DNA from: Zhongshania aliphaticivorans
GTDB taxonomy: Bacteria > Pseudomonadota > Gammaproteobacteria > Pseudomonadales > Spongiibacteraceae
Direction of reading: 5' to 3'
Assembly (NCBI RefSeq): GCF_001586255.1
Contig: NZ_CP014544.1
Location: forward strand, 537,001 to 601,000
Length of the DNA: 64,000 bases
Below, piece by piece: positions 28,626 to 37,867 of the stretch; position 1 is the first letter of the stretch; every line of letters begins with the position of its first letter. The position numbers were made by a program, and so were the translations under genes. The notes under the pieces were generated by a model. The model was not told the DNA's origin. It was given only the letters and a program-made list of their open reading frames with translations, and searched no databases.

Positions 28626-29097
28626 CAAGTAAATACCGCCGGTAAATTTAAGCAGCATTACCTCGCGTGAAATTATGAATTAGTAGCGATTTTCTATATT
28701 TTGCATTTTTGCCCTGAGAGAACTTAATTCCAATTAAGCTTGTTCTTAGTTGGCGTGAGTAGCACGGGAAATGTCATGATTGACCGGAGCTTCGGGGCGG
28801 CGAAGCATTTGTTGCTATTGAACAGTGGCAAGGGCGGAGGGACTTCCGCAGGAGTAGTTGTTCGCTTATCTCCTTTAGACCTTGCTTATCTGCGGTAGTA
28901 ACCGCTAATTTGGCCTCGGAGTTTGTAAAGGAAGAGTCGCAGCGTGGGCTGTTAGTCAAACAGCGTTGCGACACTTCCCATATCCCTGAGCCGTAAATAT
29001 ACCCACATACAGGGAATAATGATCAGCAGGTTTGGCTAATACTGTAGCCTGCTGGATACTCAACCAGCGTGGCGCTGGCTATTTTATTGGTGAGTTG
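28626..29097. other. Gene-free gap with a possible ORF relic
   Basis: About 470 bp. A plus-strand frame reads ANLASEFVKEESQRGLLVKQ and ends at a TAA near 28997; it may be the tail of a decayed regulator, but I cannot name it. CCAGCG-TGG-CGCTGG at 29064-29078 is a short hairpin just past the TonB receptor stop, possibly a weak terminator. Confidence 0.3.
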
Positions 29098-31311
29098 TTA
29101 GAAGGACAATGTTACATCTAGCCCAAAACTGCGAGGTTCGCCAAAGATGGTGGTTACGAAGCCGCTGGCAGCCCAGTCGATTTCGTGCGCAGCGTAGTTT
29201 TTGTTTTCTAGGTTTTTGCCCCATAGTTGTACGCTAAGTTCGCCATCGCCCATTGCGATATTGCGGACGCCGAGTGTCGCGCCTAATAGCCCAACGTCGT
29301 CTTTGCGGGCCACACCTTGCGAACTGAAGTAATATTCATCTTCCCAGCTGTAGTTCAGCGCGGCATTGAGTTCGCCGAATGAAACAGTTCGAGCGTAGTC
29401 TAAGCTAATGTTGTAACTATGCTGAGGCGCAGACGGAACATTTTTTGAGTTTGACACCTCTTGCCCATATTGAATAAAGGACTCGTAATTGGCGTCAAGA
29501 TAGCCGTAGCTAGCATTTAGTAGTAGGTCGCGACTCAATACGGCAGTTAAGTCTATTTCTGCGCCTGACATTTCTGCTTCACCGGCGTTAAATGTGTCGG
29601 TTGCAATAATATTGACAGGATCGCTTTGGTCTACTTGTAAGTCTGTGTATTCGTATAAGAAGGCGGCAAGGTTAAGACGTACGCGGCGATTAAATAATTC
29701 GGCTTTGCTGCCAATTTCGTAGGCGAGTAATTCCTCCGGGTCGAAGCCTGAGGCAAAGCGTGACTCTGTGCCTCGAGTATTAAACCCACCTGCCCGATAG
29801 GCCGTGGCGATTTTGGCATAAGCATTTATGTCGTCGCTGAGGTCATAGGCCACGGTGATGCTGGGGGTGAATTTACTGGAGGACTGCTCGCCGTTCACTG
29901 TGGTGCCATTTAGGTTGTTGAATAAGTTGTCGTACTTACTCGCTTCGCGCTTATCGTTGGTGTAACGCATACCTAGGGTCAAATGAAGCCGCTGCTCCAG
30001 CAGGTCGGGCGTGTATTCAAATTGAGAGAACGCGGCTAGGGATTCGGCACTGGCGTCTACTTCATTATATTCTTCAGCTATTTCTGGGAATCCGCCCAGT
30101 GCTAAAAGATTGAGTGAAGCGAGTTGGTCTTCGCGGCCTTTCTCTTTGAAATAATACAAGCCGGCTACATAGTCTATTTTGCCGTATAGCGTGCCTAGAA
30201 ATTGGATTTCCTGCGAGATCTGATCTTGAACCTTGTCGGTACGAGTGTCGAGAATTTCAGCGCCGCTGGCGACCATGGATGGGAATGCGCCGCCACTGAA
30301 ATGGTGCGCGCTGGCAGAATAGTCCTGGTAGGCGAACTCATCGAGGTCACGATAGGCTGTAATGGACTTAATTGTGAGATCGTCACTAATAAACCAGCTT
30401 GCCGTTAGACTATGGCCACTAACGTCATCACTGCTTTTTTCCAAATTATTAACCGACAGTGCCGATTGACGTGTATTACGAGAAAACGGAGCTAATCCAG
30501 CGCCATTTGGGTTGGTGATGTGAGTCAGCTGATAGGCGAGTTGGCCACCATTGATTTCAGATTGGTCAAAGGCGTAATCTAAGGTCAGTGTGTCACTAAC
30601 CAACCAGCGCACAGCAAGACGGAGTGCTTGCTTTTGTTGTTCGCCAAAATCTTTACCTGTGCCGATGTTTTCTACCCAGCCGTCTTCAGCGCTGCGGCTA
30701 AACGCGGCACGCACCATGACGGTATCGGTAATAGGTAAATTGACTTGCGTTAATGTGCGCCAGTAACCGCGATTTCCCTTGCTAAATTTTTGTTTAAGAC
30801 TAAATTCCTCGTCCGCTTGCGCGCTGCGAATTGAAATCGCACCGCCGGTGGTATTGCGTCCGTAAAGGGTGCCTTGGGGCCCCCGTAATACTTCGATCGC
30901 TTGCACGTCGGCGATATCGGCAGTTAAGCCCGCAGAACGACCTAAATAGACGCCATCGAGGTAAACACCCACCGCCGGGTCTTTGGTGATTTGTAAGTCA
31001 GCGTTGCCGACGCCGCGAATAAAAGCAGTGAGTGAGTTGCGATTTGAGGGGTGTGGCGCGGTGGATAAATTCGGTACCGCGCCTTGTATATCGCCAACAT
31101 CACTAATTCCAAGCTGTTCGAGTTTTTCACTACCAAATGCGATTAGGGAAATTGGTGCATCTTGTAGCGATTCAGTTTTCTTTTGGGCGGTTACAATTAC
31201 CTCTTCTAGTTCCAGGCTGTTGTTTGATTGTTCGGCATAGCTAATATTAATGGCCGCTATGGCCATAATAAGCGCTCTTACTGCGTAACTGTAGTTTTTC
31301 GGTGATGACAT
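29098..31311 (-). CDS. TonB-dependent outer-membrane receptor
   Basis: A 737-residue receptor. A signal peptide (about 1-26, ending in the IAAINISYA region) precedes ELEEVIVTAQKKTESLQDAP, the TonB-box/plug entry. The plug contains IRGVGNADLQITKDPAVGVY and VEVLRGPQGTLYGRNTTGGA-like blocks. The barrel ends with FGLDVTLSF, a C-terminal aromatic as required for outer-membrane insertion. Receptors of this group import hydrophobic carbon compounds as well as siderophores. Its place next to SDR and BVMO genes suggests the former. Confidence 0.93.
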   Translation of the reverse strand: MSSPKNYSYAVRALIMAIAAINISYAEQSNNSLELEEVIVTAQKKTESLQDAPISLIAFGSEKLEQLGISDVGDIQGAVPNLSTAPHPSNRNSLTAFIRGVGNADLQITKDPAVGVYLDGVYLGRSAGLTADIADVQAIEVLRGPQGTLYGRNTTGGAISIRSAQADEEFSLKQKFSKGNRGYWRTLTQVNLPITDTVMVRAAFSRSAEDGWVENIGTGKDFGEQQKQALRLAVRWLVSDTLTLDYAFDQSEINGGQLAYQLTHITNPNGAGLAPFSRNTRQSALSVNNLEKSSDDVSGHSLTASWFISDDLTIKSITAYRDLDEFAYQDYSASAHHFSGGAFPSMVASGAEILDTRTDKVQDQISQEIQFLGTLYGKIDYVAGLYYFKEKGREDQLASLNLLALGGFPEIAEEYNEVDASAESLAAFSQFEYTPDLLEQRLHLTLGMRYTNDKREASKYDNLFNNLNGTTVNGEQSSSKFTPSITVAYDLSDDINAYAKIATAYRAGGFNTRGTESRFASGFDPEELLAYEIGSKAELFNRRVRLNLAAFLYEYTDLQVDQSDPVNIIATDTFNAGEAEMSGAEIDLTAVLSRDLLLNASYGYLDANYESFIQYGQEVSNSKNVPSAPQHSYNISLDYARTVSFGELNAALNYSWEDEYYFSSQGVARKDDVGLLGATLGVRNIAMGDGELSVQLWGKNLENKNYAAHEIDWAASGFVTTIFGEPRSFGLDVTLSF

Positions 31312-31491
31312 AATGTACTCCTAAAATGTTGTTTTTATAATCTGAATAGCTAAATGCGGCCTTGGCGGCTTATCTTTTTTCTGTCTTTTTAATAACATCT
31401 TTATGTCATGGCGATAGAGGTGAAACATCGTTGAAATGGACTATTTAAGATATAAGTAAAAAGAATGGTCACTTATGGTCGCCCAATAGAC

Positions 31492-32247
31492 TTATTTGGG
31501 ATGGGCTGCAAATTTGCGACCAGCGCTAAATCCGCCGTCAACCGCGATGGTTTGACCGTTTACAAATGATGCTGCACTAGATGCAAGAAAGTCGATCACA
31601 CTGGCTACTTCGTCGGCGCGGCCAGCGCGGCCTTGCAGATGCCAGCTAATAAATTTTTCATGGAGTTGCGGGGCTAGGGCGATATCTTTGGTCATGGCGG
31701 TTTCAATCAAGCCAGGCGCCACGCTGTTGCAGCGGATACCGCAGCTGGCATAGTCCGCTGCAATACTGCGAGTTAATTGAATGATGCCGCCCTTGGATAC
31801 ATTATAGGCAACATTATTGTCGCAGGCCTCTAGACCAAAAATACTCGCTACATTAATGATATTGCCGTGGCCTTGGGCGAGCATGACCGGTAGTGCGTAT
31901 TTACACATCAGCATGCTGCCGGTCAGGTTAACGCTTAATACCTTTTGCCATTGCGCCATATCAATATCGCTTACGCCGCCCCAACCGCTGATTCCTGCGC
32001 AGTTGACAAGGGTGTCGATGCTGGCGAACTCATCGGCAATTTGGGTAAGCGTGGCACGTATTGCTGCTTCATTTTCCACGTCGAGCTGGAAAAAATGTAT
32101 ACCGTTGGCTTGCCATAATGTGGAAAGCGAATTCGATGGGGACATGATATCGCAGGCAATAACGGTGGCACCGCTGGCGAGTAAGCTATCTACTGTGGCT
32201 AGGCCGATACCCGAACAGGCGCCGGTAATAAGAGCTACGTTCCTCAT
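31492..32247 (-). CDS. SDR-family oxidoreductase
   Basis: A 251-residue classical SDR. T8-G-x3-G-x-G in TGACSGIG binds the cofactor; NCAG is at about 82-85; the triad is S135, Y148 and K152 in AYNVSK. D33 after the second strand favours NAD. It ends with NGQTIAVDGGFS, the usual SDR tail. The BVMO gene, upstream on the same strand, is 36 bp away, so both are likely co-transcribed. It may oxidise an alcohol to the ketone used by the BVMO. Confidence 0.93.
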   Translation of the reverse strand: MRNVALITGACSGIGLATVDSLLASGATVIACDIMSPSNSLSTLWQANGIHFFQLDVENEAAIRATLTQIADEFASIDTLVNCAGISGWGGVSDIDMAQWQKVLSVNLTGSMLMCKYALPVMLAQGHGNIINVASIFGLEACDNNVAYNVSKGGIIQLTRSIAADYASCGIRCNSVAPGLIETAMTKDIALAPQLHEKFISWHLQGRAGRADEVASVIDFLASSAASFVNGQTIAVDGGFSAGRKFAAHPK

Positions 32248-32283
32248 GCTAAATCCCCGATTTTTGTGATTCCGTAATAGCGT

Positions 32284-33771
32284 TCAGATCATGTGGAACG
32301 CTGAAAAGTCTGGCTTATGCATTGCGGCTTTAAACTGCGCACGGGTCCACGGCCACGTAGCGGGTACACCTTGAGAATCCAAATACCAACTCTGGCAGCC
32401 AGAGCCAAAAATCGATTTTTTGGCGGCCGCGATCCGTGCTTTGTCGAAATTATCTAGGGCTGTCTGGGTGGCGCTAATTTTCCGATATTCACCATTTTCC
32501 ACCGGTGCCATCAGTTGGCTAATGTAATGCCATTGCTGTTCGGCGATCTCAATGAGGGAGAAGTTGCCAACGGGGCCATTGGGGCCGTTGAGCATAAATA
32601 GATTGGGGAAGCCAGGAATAGATACCGACATATAAGCCGTTGGGCGCTCTGCCCAGGCTTGTTCAAGTGTAATGCCGTTTTCGCCGGTAATTTGCATTGG
32701 TCTCATAAAGCGGTCGGCGTGGAAACCAGTAGCAAGCACGATAATATCGAATTCTCTTAGGGTGCCGTCGAGGCTGCGAATGCCGTCCTCTTCGATGACC
32801 TCCACGCCTTCGGTTAGTATGTCGACATTGGACTTTTGTACAGCTTGGTAGAATGTTTCGGAGTAAATGAGTCGCTTGCAGGCCGCGCGATAATCAGGCC
32901 GAAGACGTTCTCTGAGCTCGGGGTCGCTTACGGATGATTCTAAGTTTTGTCTAACAATATTCTCTATTTCATGCATTGCTGCAGAATCGGGTTCGGTGAT
33001 CGCGACTGAAAAGCGCTCGATATTAACTTCTAATTCTGGGTCGTTCTGAATGCGTTTGAGCGCTGCGGTATTATTCCGAAAAAGCGCCTTCTCTGCCTCG
33101 CTAAATTCGGCATTAACTACGGGCATTATCCATTGCGGAGTGCGTTGATAGTGGCATAAATTGGCTGCTCGATCGGCGAGTGCCGTTACGATCTGAACAC
33201 CAGTAGAGCCAGTGCCAACCACAGCAATACGTTGATTATCTAGTACAGCAGAATGATCCCAGCGTGCACTGTGAAATAACTTTCCTTTGAATTTCTCCAT
33301 TCCTTTTATGGCCGGGATGCGTGGGTGATGTAGTACACCCGTAGCGGCAATGACGAAATCGGCGTAGTCGGTATTGCCTTTTGAGGTAGAAATCTGCCAC
33401 TGCTCGTTGTTAAATTGGCAGTCGGTGATTTCTTCATTAAAAGATATAATTTCTTCAAGCTGATATTTTTTGACTACAGATTCAAAGTAAGCTTGAACCT
33501 CATCCCCTGGTGGTAAATGCCGAGTCCACTCCGAATTGGGTTCAAAGGAGTAGGTATATGAGTGTGAGGGTACGTCACAGGTCAGGCCTGGGTAGGTGTT
33601 TTCGCGCCACGTGCCGCCGATGCGATCTGCCTTCTCGTACACGCGAATATTATCTTTGCCTGCTTCGCGTAATTTTATGGCTGCTAAAATGCCAGCCATG
33701 CCGGCGCCGACGATTACGTAACGACGCTGTGTGTTGCAGCTATTTTTGGTCATTTTAACGACACCCTTCAT
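32284..33771 (-). CDS. Flavin-containing (Baeyer-Villiger-type) monooxygenase
   Basis: A 495-residue class B monooxygenase. FAD site: G22-x-G24-x2-G27 (VGAGMAG). The Baeyer-Villiger fingerprint FxGxxxHxxxW is at F161-W171 (FKGKLFHSARW). NADPH site: GTGSTG from 187. GGTWRENTYPGLTCDVPS is the conserved block after the FAD motif. Such enzymes insert oxygen next to a ketone, giving an ester or lactone. The alpha/beta hydrolase at 36.1 kb could then split the ester. Confidence 0.92.
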   Translation of the reverse strand: MKGVVKMTKNSCNTQRRYVIVGAGMAGILAAIKLREAGKDNIRVYEKADRIGGTWRENTYPGLTCDVPSHSYTYSFEPNSEWTRHLPPGDEVQAYFESVVKKYQLEEIISFNEEITDCQFNNEQWQISTSKGNTDYADFVIAATGVLHHPRIPAIKGMEKFKGKLFHSARWDHSAVLDNQRIAVVGTGSTGVQIVTALADRAANLCHYQRTPQWIMPVVNAEFSEAEKALFRNNTAALKRIQNDPELEVNIERFSVAITEPDSAAMHEIENIVRQNLESSVSDPELRERLRPDYRAACKRLIYSETFYQAVQKSNVDILTEGVEVIEEDGIRSLDGTLREFDIIVLATGFHADRFMRPMQITGENGITLEQAWAERPTAYMSVSIPGFPNLFMLNGPNGPVGNFSLIEIAEQQWHYISQLMAPVENGEYRKISATQTALDNFDKARIAAAKKSIFGSGCQSWYLDSQGVPATWPWTRAQFKAAMHKPDFSAFHMI

Positions 33772-33880
33772 ACCTAAATTTACTGAGCCGATAGGCGCTA
33801 TAGGTATGATCTTATGTGGCTTTAAGAGGGCTTTAATCGTCCAGATTAACTATATTTAGTAAATAGCATTAAATATGAAT

Positions 33881-35074
33881 TTAACGCGACGACGCCAGAA
33901 ATGCCGCAACGCTTTTCAATAGTAAGCTAACTAGCATGGTTTGTTGGGTGACACCGGTTTTGGCAAAGATTGCGCGTAAATGGGCGCGGGCCGTGTTGCG
34001 GCTGATATGCAAACTATTGCTGGCGTCTTCTAGGCTATGTCCATCTGCTAAGGCCATGGCGAGCCTCGATTCTGCTGGCGTTAATCCGTAAAGCTGACCT
34101 AATATTTCCGCCGAAGTGTGAGATTTATATTCTGGGTCACTAATAAAAATAGCGACCGAAGCCACGGTTTGTCCGTCAAGCTGACTCACTTGCGGCATTG
34201 AGCGAACCACTATATTTAAGGGTAGTCGTCCAGCTTTACGGCTAATGGCCATGGCTTGAACGATGTAGGGTTTGCTTTGTTTATGGGCGTCAATTGCATT
34301 ATTAATTAGTTGTCTAAAGTGGTTGGCTTCGCTGCTATGAGTAATGAGTATTTGTCGGTCTTTGCTGCAGATTCCGTCTTTCTCCGTGATAATGCGATCT
34401 GCGACGGCGTTGCAGTGAAGTACGCGGCGGCCGTCGTCGAGAATGATCGTACCGAGTGATAGTTGGGAGACGGTACGATCGAGAAGCGACCTCTCGGTTT
34501 CCATTTGCTGGAGTCTGGCGTAGAGGGGTATTGCCTGCTGCAGATGTGGAATCAGTAATGTAATTTTCTCTTTGTCTTTTGCGGTAAATGAGCGTGCATT
34601 GGCGCAGCGAGTTATGCGTAGGCTCACCCGCAAGCTGCCGGGGAGCTGCATGTCTACGCCTAGAATATGTAATAAATCAAAAGGTTGCATGCAGCGCAAA
34701 TAAAACTCGCTACGTAAAAGCTGTTCGGTCGGCACAAACTCTTCAAGTGTGGTGACTTGGTCTGAGGGAAGGTTTGCAAAAGGGTCTATGGCATACAGTC
34801 CATCACTGTAGACATTGTTTGGGCTGCCCGACAGCGCGGGCGGCAGGCCGTCACTCAGGAGTAGGCCCGCATCCCCAGGGTTGGGGTTGCGTAGGATAAG
34901 AAAACAAATGTTCGCGCTCATTTCCGTACGTAATTTGCATAGAAAACCCTGCCACAGTGGCGTCTCGTTTAAGCCTTTATAAATGCTCTCTAAAAGGCCG
35001 CTAAAGGTGCATAAGTCATATGCGGGGGTGTTGTCTAAGCTCATGTCGATAGGGTCGCTTATTATATTCACCAT
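33881..35074 (-). CDS. LuxR-family transcriptional regulator
   Basis: About 397 residues from the ATG at 35074. The longer frame (start 35254) would overlap the divergent SDR gene and adds a hydrophobic, unlikely N-terminus. The C-terminal HTH (about the last 65 residues) reads YGLTPAESRLAMALADGHSL and SLHISRNTARAHLRAIFAKT, a GerE-type domain. The N-terminal part has no quorum-sensing or receiver signature that I recognise. A PAS-like stretch (GTIILDDGRRVLHCNAVADR) precedes the HTH. It stands divergent to the SDR-hydrolase pair and likely controls this cluster. Confidence 0.88.
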   Translation of the reverse strand: MVNIISDPIDMSLDNTPAYDLCTFSGLLESIYKGLNETPLWQGFLCKLRTEMSANICFLILRNPNPGDAGLLLSDGLPPALSGSPNNVYSDGLYAIDPFANLPSDQVTTLEEFVPTEQLLRSEFYLRCMQPFDLLHILGVDMQLPGSLRVSLRITRCANARSFTAKDKEKITLLIPHLQQAIPLYARLQQMETERSLLDRTVSQLSLGTIILDDGRRVLHCNAVADRIITEKDGICSKDRQILITHSSEANHFRQLINNAIDAHKQSKPYIVQAMAISRKAGRLPLNIVVRSMPQVSQLDGQTVASVAIFISDPEYKSHTSAEILGQLYGLTPAESRLAMALADGHSLEDASNSLHISRNTARAHLRAIFAKTGVTQQTMLVSLLLKSVAAFLASSR

Positions 35075-35219
35075 TGTTTGCAGCGATTGTAGAGCAAAAA
35101 TACAGCATATCCCTATCGTGATGGTTTGTACTAGTCCATCTCGACGATGATTATTGAGATTAAGATCGGCACATTGTTGCATTGTGAAAACTAGCAACAT
35201 AATGACGGGGTAGATATCA

Positions 35220-36047
35220 ATGGACATAGAAGAGCAGCAGGTCGCTGTTATCACTGGCGCGGCCAGTGGAATCGGTTTGGCCTTAGTTCAAGTTTGTGCG
35301 GCTAGAACGATCCGTTTTGTTGCCGCAGATATTAGTCTGCCTAGGCTCGAGTCTCTGAGCCACGATTTGCTACAGCGCAATATTGACCATCAAATTATGG
35401 TTTGTGATGTCTCTGACCCTAGCCAAGTTAAAGCATTGGCCGATCTTGCCTATTCTCATTATGGCCGTGTAAACCTGTTGTTCAACAACGCGGGTATTAT
35501 GATAAATGGTCTGAGTTGGGAGTGCGGCGTTGCGCAGTGGCAGACCGTAATGAACGTCAATTTCATGGGTGCGGTCTTTGGCATACATGAATTTGTGCCG
35601 CGAATGCTGGCGCAGGCATCGCCAGCGCATATTGTAAATACGTCATCGCTGGCGGGGTTGTTGAGCTCGCCAATGATGGGACCGTACAGTGCGAGTAAGC
35701 ATGCGCTGGTGTCGTTGTCGGAAACTTTGCTTTATGACTTGCAGTCACAGGGCGCTGACATTGGTGTGTCGGTACTATGTCCTGCCCAGGTAGCCAGCAA
35801 TATTATGGATCTCATTGATGCCGACGATAACGTTCTCCATAAAGCAGGGCAATTGAACGATTTTTTACGTGATGGCATTCGCGACGGTATGCAGCCATGT
35901 GATGTGGCAGAACTGGTTTTTGATGCCATTGAACGCGGCGCGTTTTGGATATTTACACATCCTGACTTTAAGTCTGCGTATATTTCTAAGGCCCAGTCCA
36001 TGGTTAATGAGCGTAATCCGTGTTTTGAGCAAGTGTTTTGCGATTAG
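35220..36047 (+). CDS. SDR-family oxidoreductase
   Basis: A 275-residue classical SDR: TGAASGIG at 12-19, NNAG at 89-92, S143, and Y156-x3-K160 in YSASK. The C-terminal region (HPDFKSAYISKAQ) is like the longer SDRs found with BVMOs in cyclic-ketone clusters. It is transcribed divergently from the LuxR gene with 145 bp between starts. The hydrolase gene follows at 48 bp. It probably oxidises a secondary alcohol. Confidence 0.92.
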   Translation: MDIEEQQVAVITGAASGIGLALVQVCAARTIRFVAADISLPRLESLSHDLLQRNIDHQIMVCDVSDPSQVKALADLAYSHYGRVNLLFNNAGIMINGLSWECGVAQWQTVMNVNFMGAVFGIHEFVPRMLAQASPAHIVNTSSLAGLLSSPMMGPYSASKHALVSLSETLLYDLQSQGADIGVSVLCPAQVASNIMDLIDADDNVLHKAGQLNDFLRDGIRDGMQPCDVAELVFDAIERGAFWIFTHPDFKSAYISKAQSMVNERNPCFEQVFCD

Positions 36048-36095
36048 CTACCGAGTACAGCCAGTGTTTTATATAACAAGAAGAATGACGGAGTG

Positions 36096-37034
36096 ATGAT
36101 GCTAGCCCCGGAAGTGAAAGCCCTATTAGAATTCATGAATAGTCAGCCTCAGTTACCTATGGCTGACGTCACGCCCGCATTGATGCGCGAAGGTGTGAAG
36201 GCGGTGGCTGGTAAAGTAGAGCCGGTATATCAAGTTGTGAATACTCTGATTCCAATCGTCGCCAGAGACAACGAGCCTGGCCGAAATGATCCGCTGCGAG
36301 CGCGGATATATTATCCGGAGAGTACTGGTGCAAATGACGCTGCATTATTGCCCGCGGTGTTGTTTTTTCACGGTGGCGGCTTCGTGATGTGTGATTTGGA
36401 TAGTCACGACGGAATGTGCCGGATGTTGTGTAATGCCAGCAAAGCGGTAGTGATTTCGGTGGACTATCGTTTAGCACCAGAAGCGCAATTTCCTGCAGCC
36501 CCAGAAGATGCGTATCGCGCACTACTGTGGTTGCAACAAGAAGCGGAGACCTTAGGCATTGACGTAAATGCCATTTCAGTTTGCGGTGACAGTGCTGGGG
36601 CTAATCTCGCCGCCGTTTTGTGTTTGCTTGCTCGCGACCGACAGGGCCCGTTAATACAAAGGCAATTGTTACTGTATCCAGTAATATCGCCTGGTTGTGA
36701 CACTGGCTCTCAGCACAAATTTGCTAAAGGCTACTTTTTGACTCGCGAACAAATGCAATGGTTCTGGAAAAATTACCTTGGTACTAAGGCAAACACAAAT
36801 ACACCATACGTCGATTTGCTGGTCGCAGAGGTAGCTAACCTGCCGCCCGCGGTGATTATTACCGCTGAGTACGACCCACTCTGCGACGAGGGGAGGCTTT
36901 ATGCGGAAAAGCTTAAAGCCATGGGCAACGCGGTTGAGTATCGTTGTGTACTGGGCCAAATTCATGGGTTTTGTAGCTTTAGCGATTATATTCCCCAGGG
37001 GCGAGAAGTACTGTATAGCTTATTTAAATCTTGA
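36096..37034 (+). CDS. Alpha/beta hydrolase (HSL-type esterase)
   Basis: About 312 residues of the hormone-sensitive lipase family. FFHGGGFVM forms the oxyanion hole, GDSAGAN carries the nucleophilic serine (around residue 166), AEYDPLCDEG the aspartate and GQIHGFCSF the histidine. ATG at 36096 or 36099 follows the GGAG site at 36090-36093; GTG at 36093 is inside that site. It could hydrolyse the esters or lactones produced by the neighbouring monooxygenase. A terminator lies 160 bp past the stop. Confidence 0.93.
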   Translation: MMLAPEVKALLEFMNSQPQLPMADVTPALMREGVKAVAGKVEPVYQVVNTLIPIVARDNEPGRNDPLRARIYYPESTGANDAALLPAVLFFHGGGFVMCDLDSHDGMCRMLCNASKAVVISVDYRLAPEAQFPAAPEDAYRALLWLQQEAETLGIDVNAISVCGDSAGANLAAVLCLLARDRQGPLIQRQLLLYPVISPGCDTGSQHKFAKGYFLTREQMQWFWKNYLGTKANTNTPYVDLLVAEVANLPPAVIITAEYDPLCDEGRLYAEKLKAMGNAVEYRCVLGQIHGFCSFSDYIPQGREVLYSLFKS

Positions 37035-37191
37035 GTTTGGTAGTTTGGTGATGTGGTCGTGGGCAGGGTTGCTAGGCGCGGATAATAATTTAAAACCGTG
37101 GCAGGCGATAAAAATGGCAAGCCAGTCAGTAACTGGGTTACCGCGCTAAAAATTTTAACCGAGGTAAGAGCTTGGTGATAGAGGAGCGTTG

Positions 37192-37222
37192 TGGCGGTAA
37201 AATGTACTTATACCGCCATTTT
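37192..37222 (+). terminator. Rho-independent terminator after the hydrolase
   Basis: TGGCGGTA (37192-37199) pairs with TACCGCCA (37211-37218), with TTTTGC after the stem. It lies downstream of the SDR-hydrolase pair, between it and the Rieske remnant. Confidence 0.55.
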
Positions 37223-37255
37223 GCTTTTGAGATGGGAAAATTAAGAAATAACTAA

Positions 37256-37510
37256 TTAATCTGCATTCATATAGTTATTTAACACTTCGTGAAAGTGTTG
37301 CACTCGGCGTTCTTGGTGGGGTAAATAAAATCCCTGAAAGCCCGACGAGTTCAAGCCTTCTTGTTGCATTTTGGCTATGCTCAAATCCTCGTCTGCTGTT
37401 GTTCCCAATGATTTCTCACCGTACATTACGTGCTCGTATTCGCAGTCTTGAACCGGTAAGTCTGGACCGCCAGCGGGAGAGGGGGCGTTGGTTTTATGAG
37501 AAGTTTGATT
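37256..37510 (-). pseudogene. C-terminal remnant of a Rieske ring-hydroxylating oxygenase
   Basis: A minus-strand frame ending at the stop 37256-37258 reads GPDLPVQDCEYEHVMYGEKS, then DEDLSIAKMQQEGLNSSGF, then QERRVQHFHEVLNNYM. This is the C-terminal tail of large-subunit Rieske oxygenases (the Q-x-GL-x-S-x-GF and V-x-HFH pattern). There is no start, no Rieske or mononuclear-iron domain, and the frame loses resemblance beyond about 37510. It looks like a deletion remnant beside the first catabolic cluster. Confidence 0.6.
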
Positions 37511-37867
37511 TCGAAATGGTGATGGCGAGATTGCAAGTGCCTGAAATACAAGAAATTGTTATTGAAGATGAGTAGAGCTTGTTCGACAGAAGTATTGACA
37601 AAATACTGCTTGTTGACGAAATGGAAAGTAATATGGGGTAAGTGCTAATACGCTAGGGGCTTATTTTGGGTCCATCTTAGAGTGTATTTACATTGTTAGT
37701 GGTGGCTTATTCCCGCAAGTCCTGAGCTATTAGCTGGAATACTAGCAAGGCAGCGGTGTTTTACGGCTGACTTCTTGTGTGGCTATTTATGTTAAAATAC
37801 TTGCACTGGAATAGCCTAGGTTAATCCCATTTTCAGTCCGGTCTATTGTTTATAGCGAGTTATTTAG
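37511..37867. other. Gene-free gap before lipA
   Basis: About 360 bp with no supportable gene. A plus-strand frame ending at 37575 (KFDFEMVMARLQVPEIQE) has no recognisable identity and may be chance or another relic joined to the Rieske fragment in the opposite orientation. Confidence 0.35.

Noticed and set aside
28774-28974. 66-codon minus-strand frame
   Set aside because: No start signal or family resemblance; the plus strand in the same place looks like a relic instead.
35075-35254. 60-residue N-terminal extension of the LuxR-type regulator
   Set aside because: It would overlap the divergent SDR gene and reads as hydrophobic, unconserved sequence.
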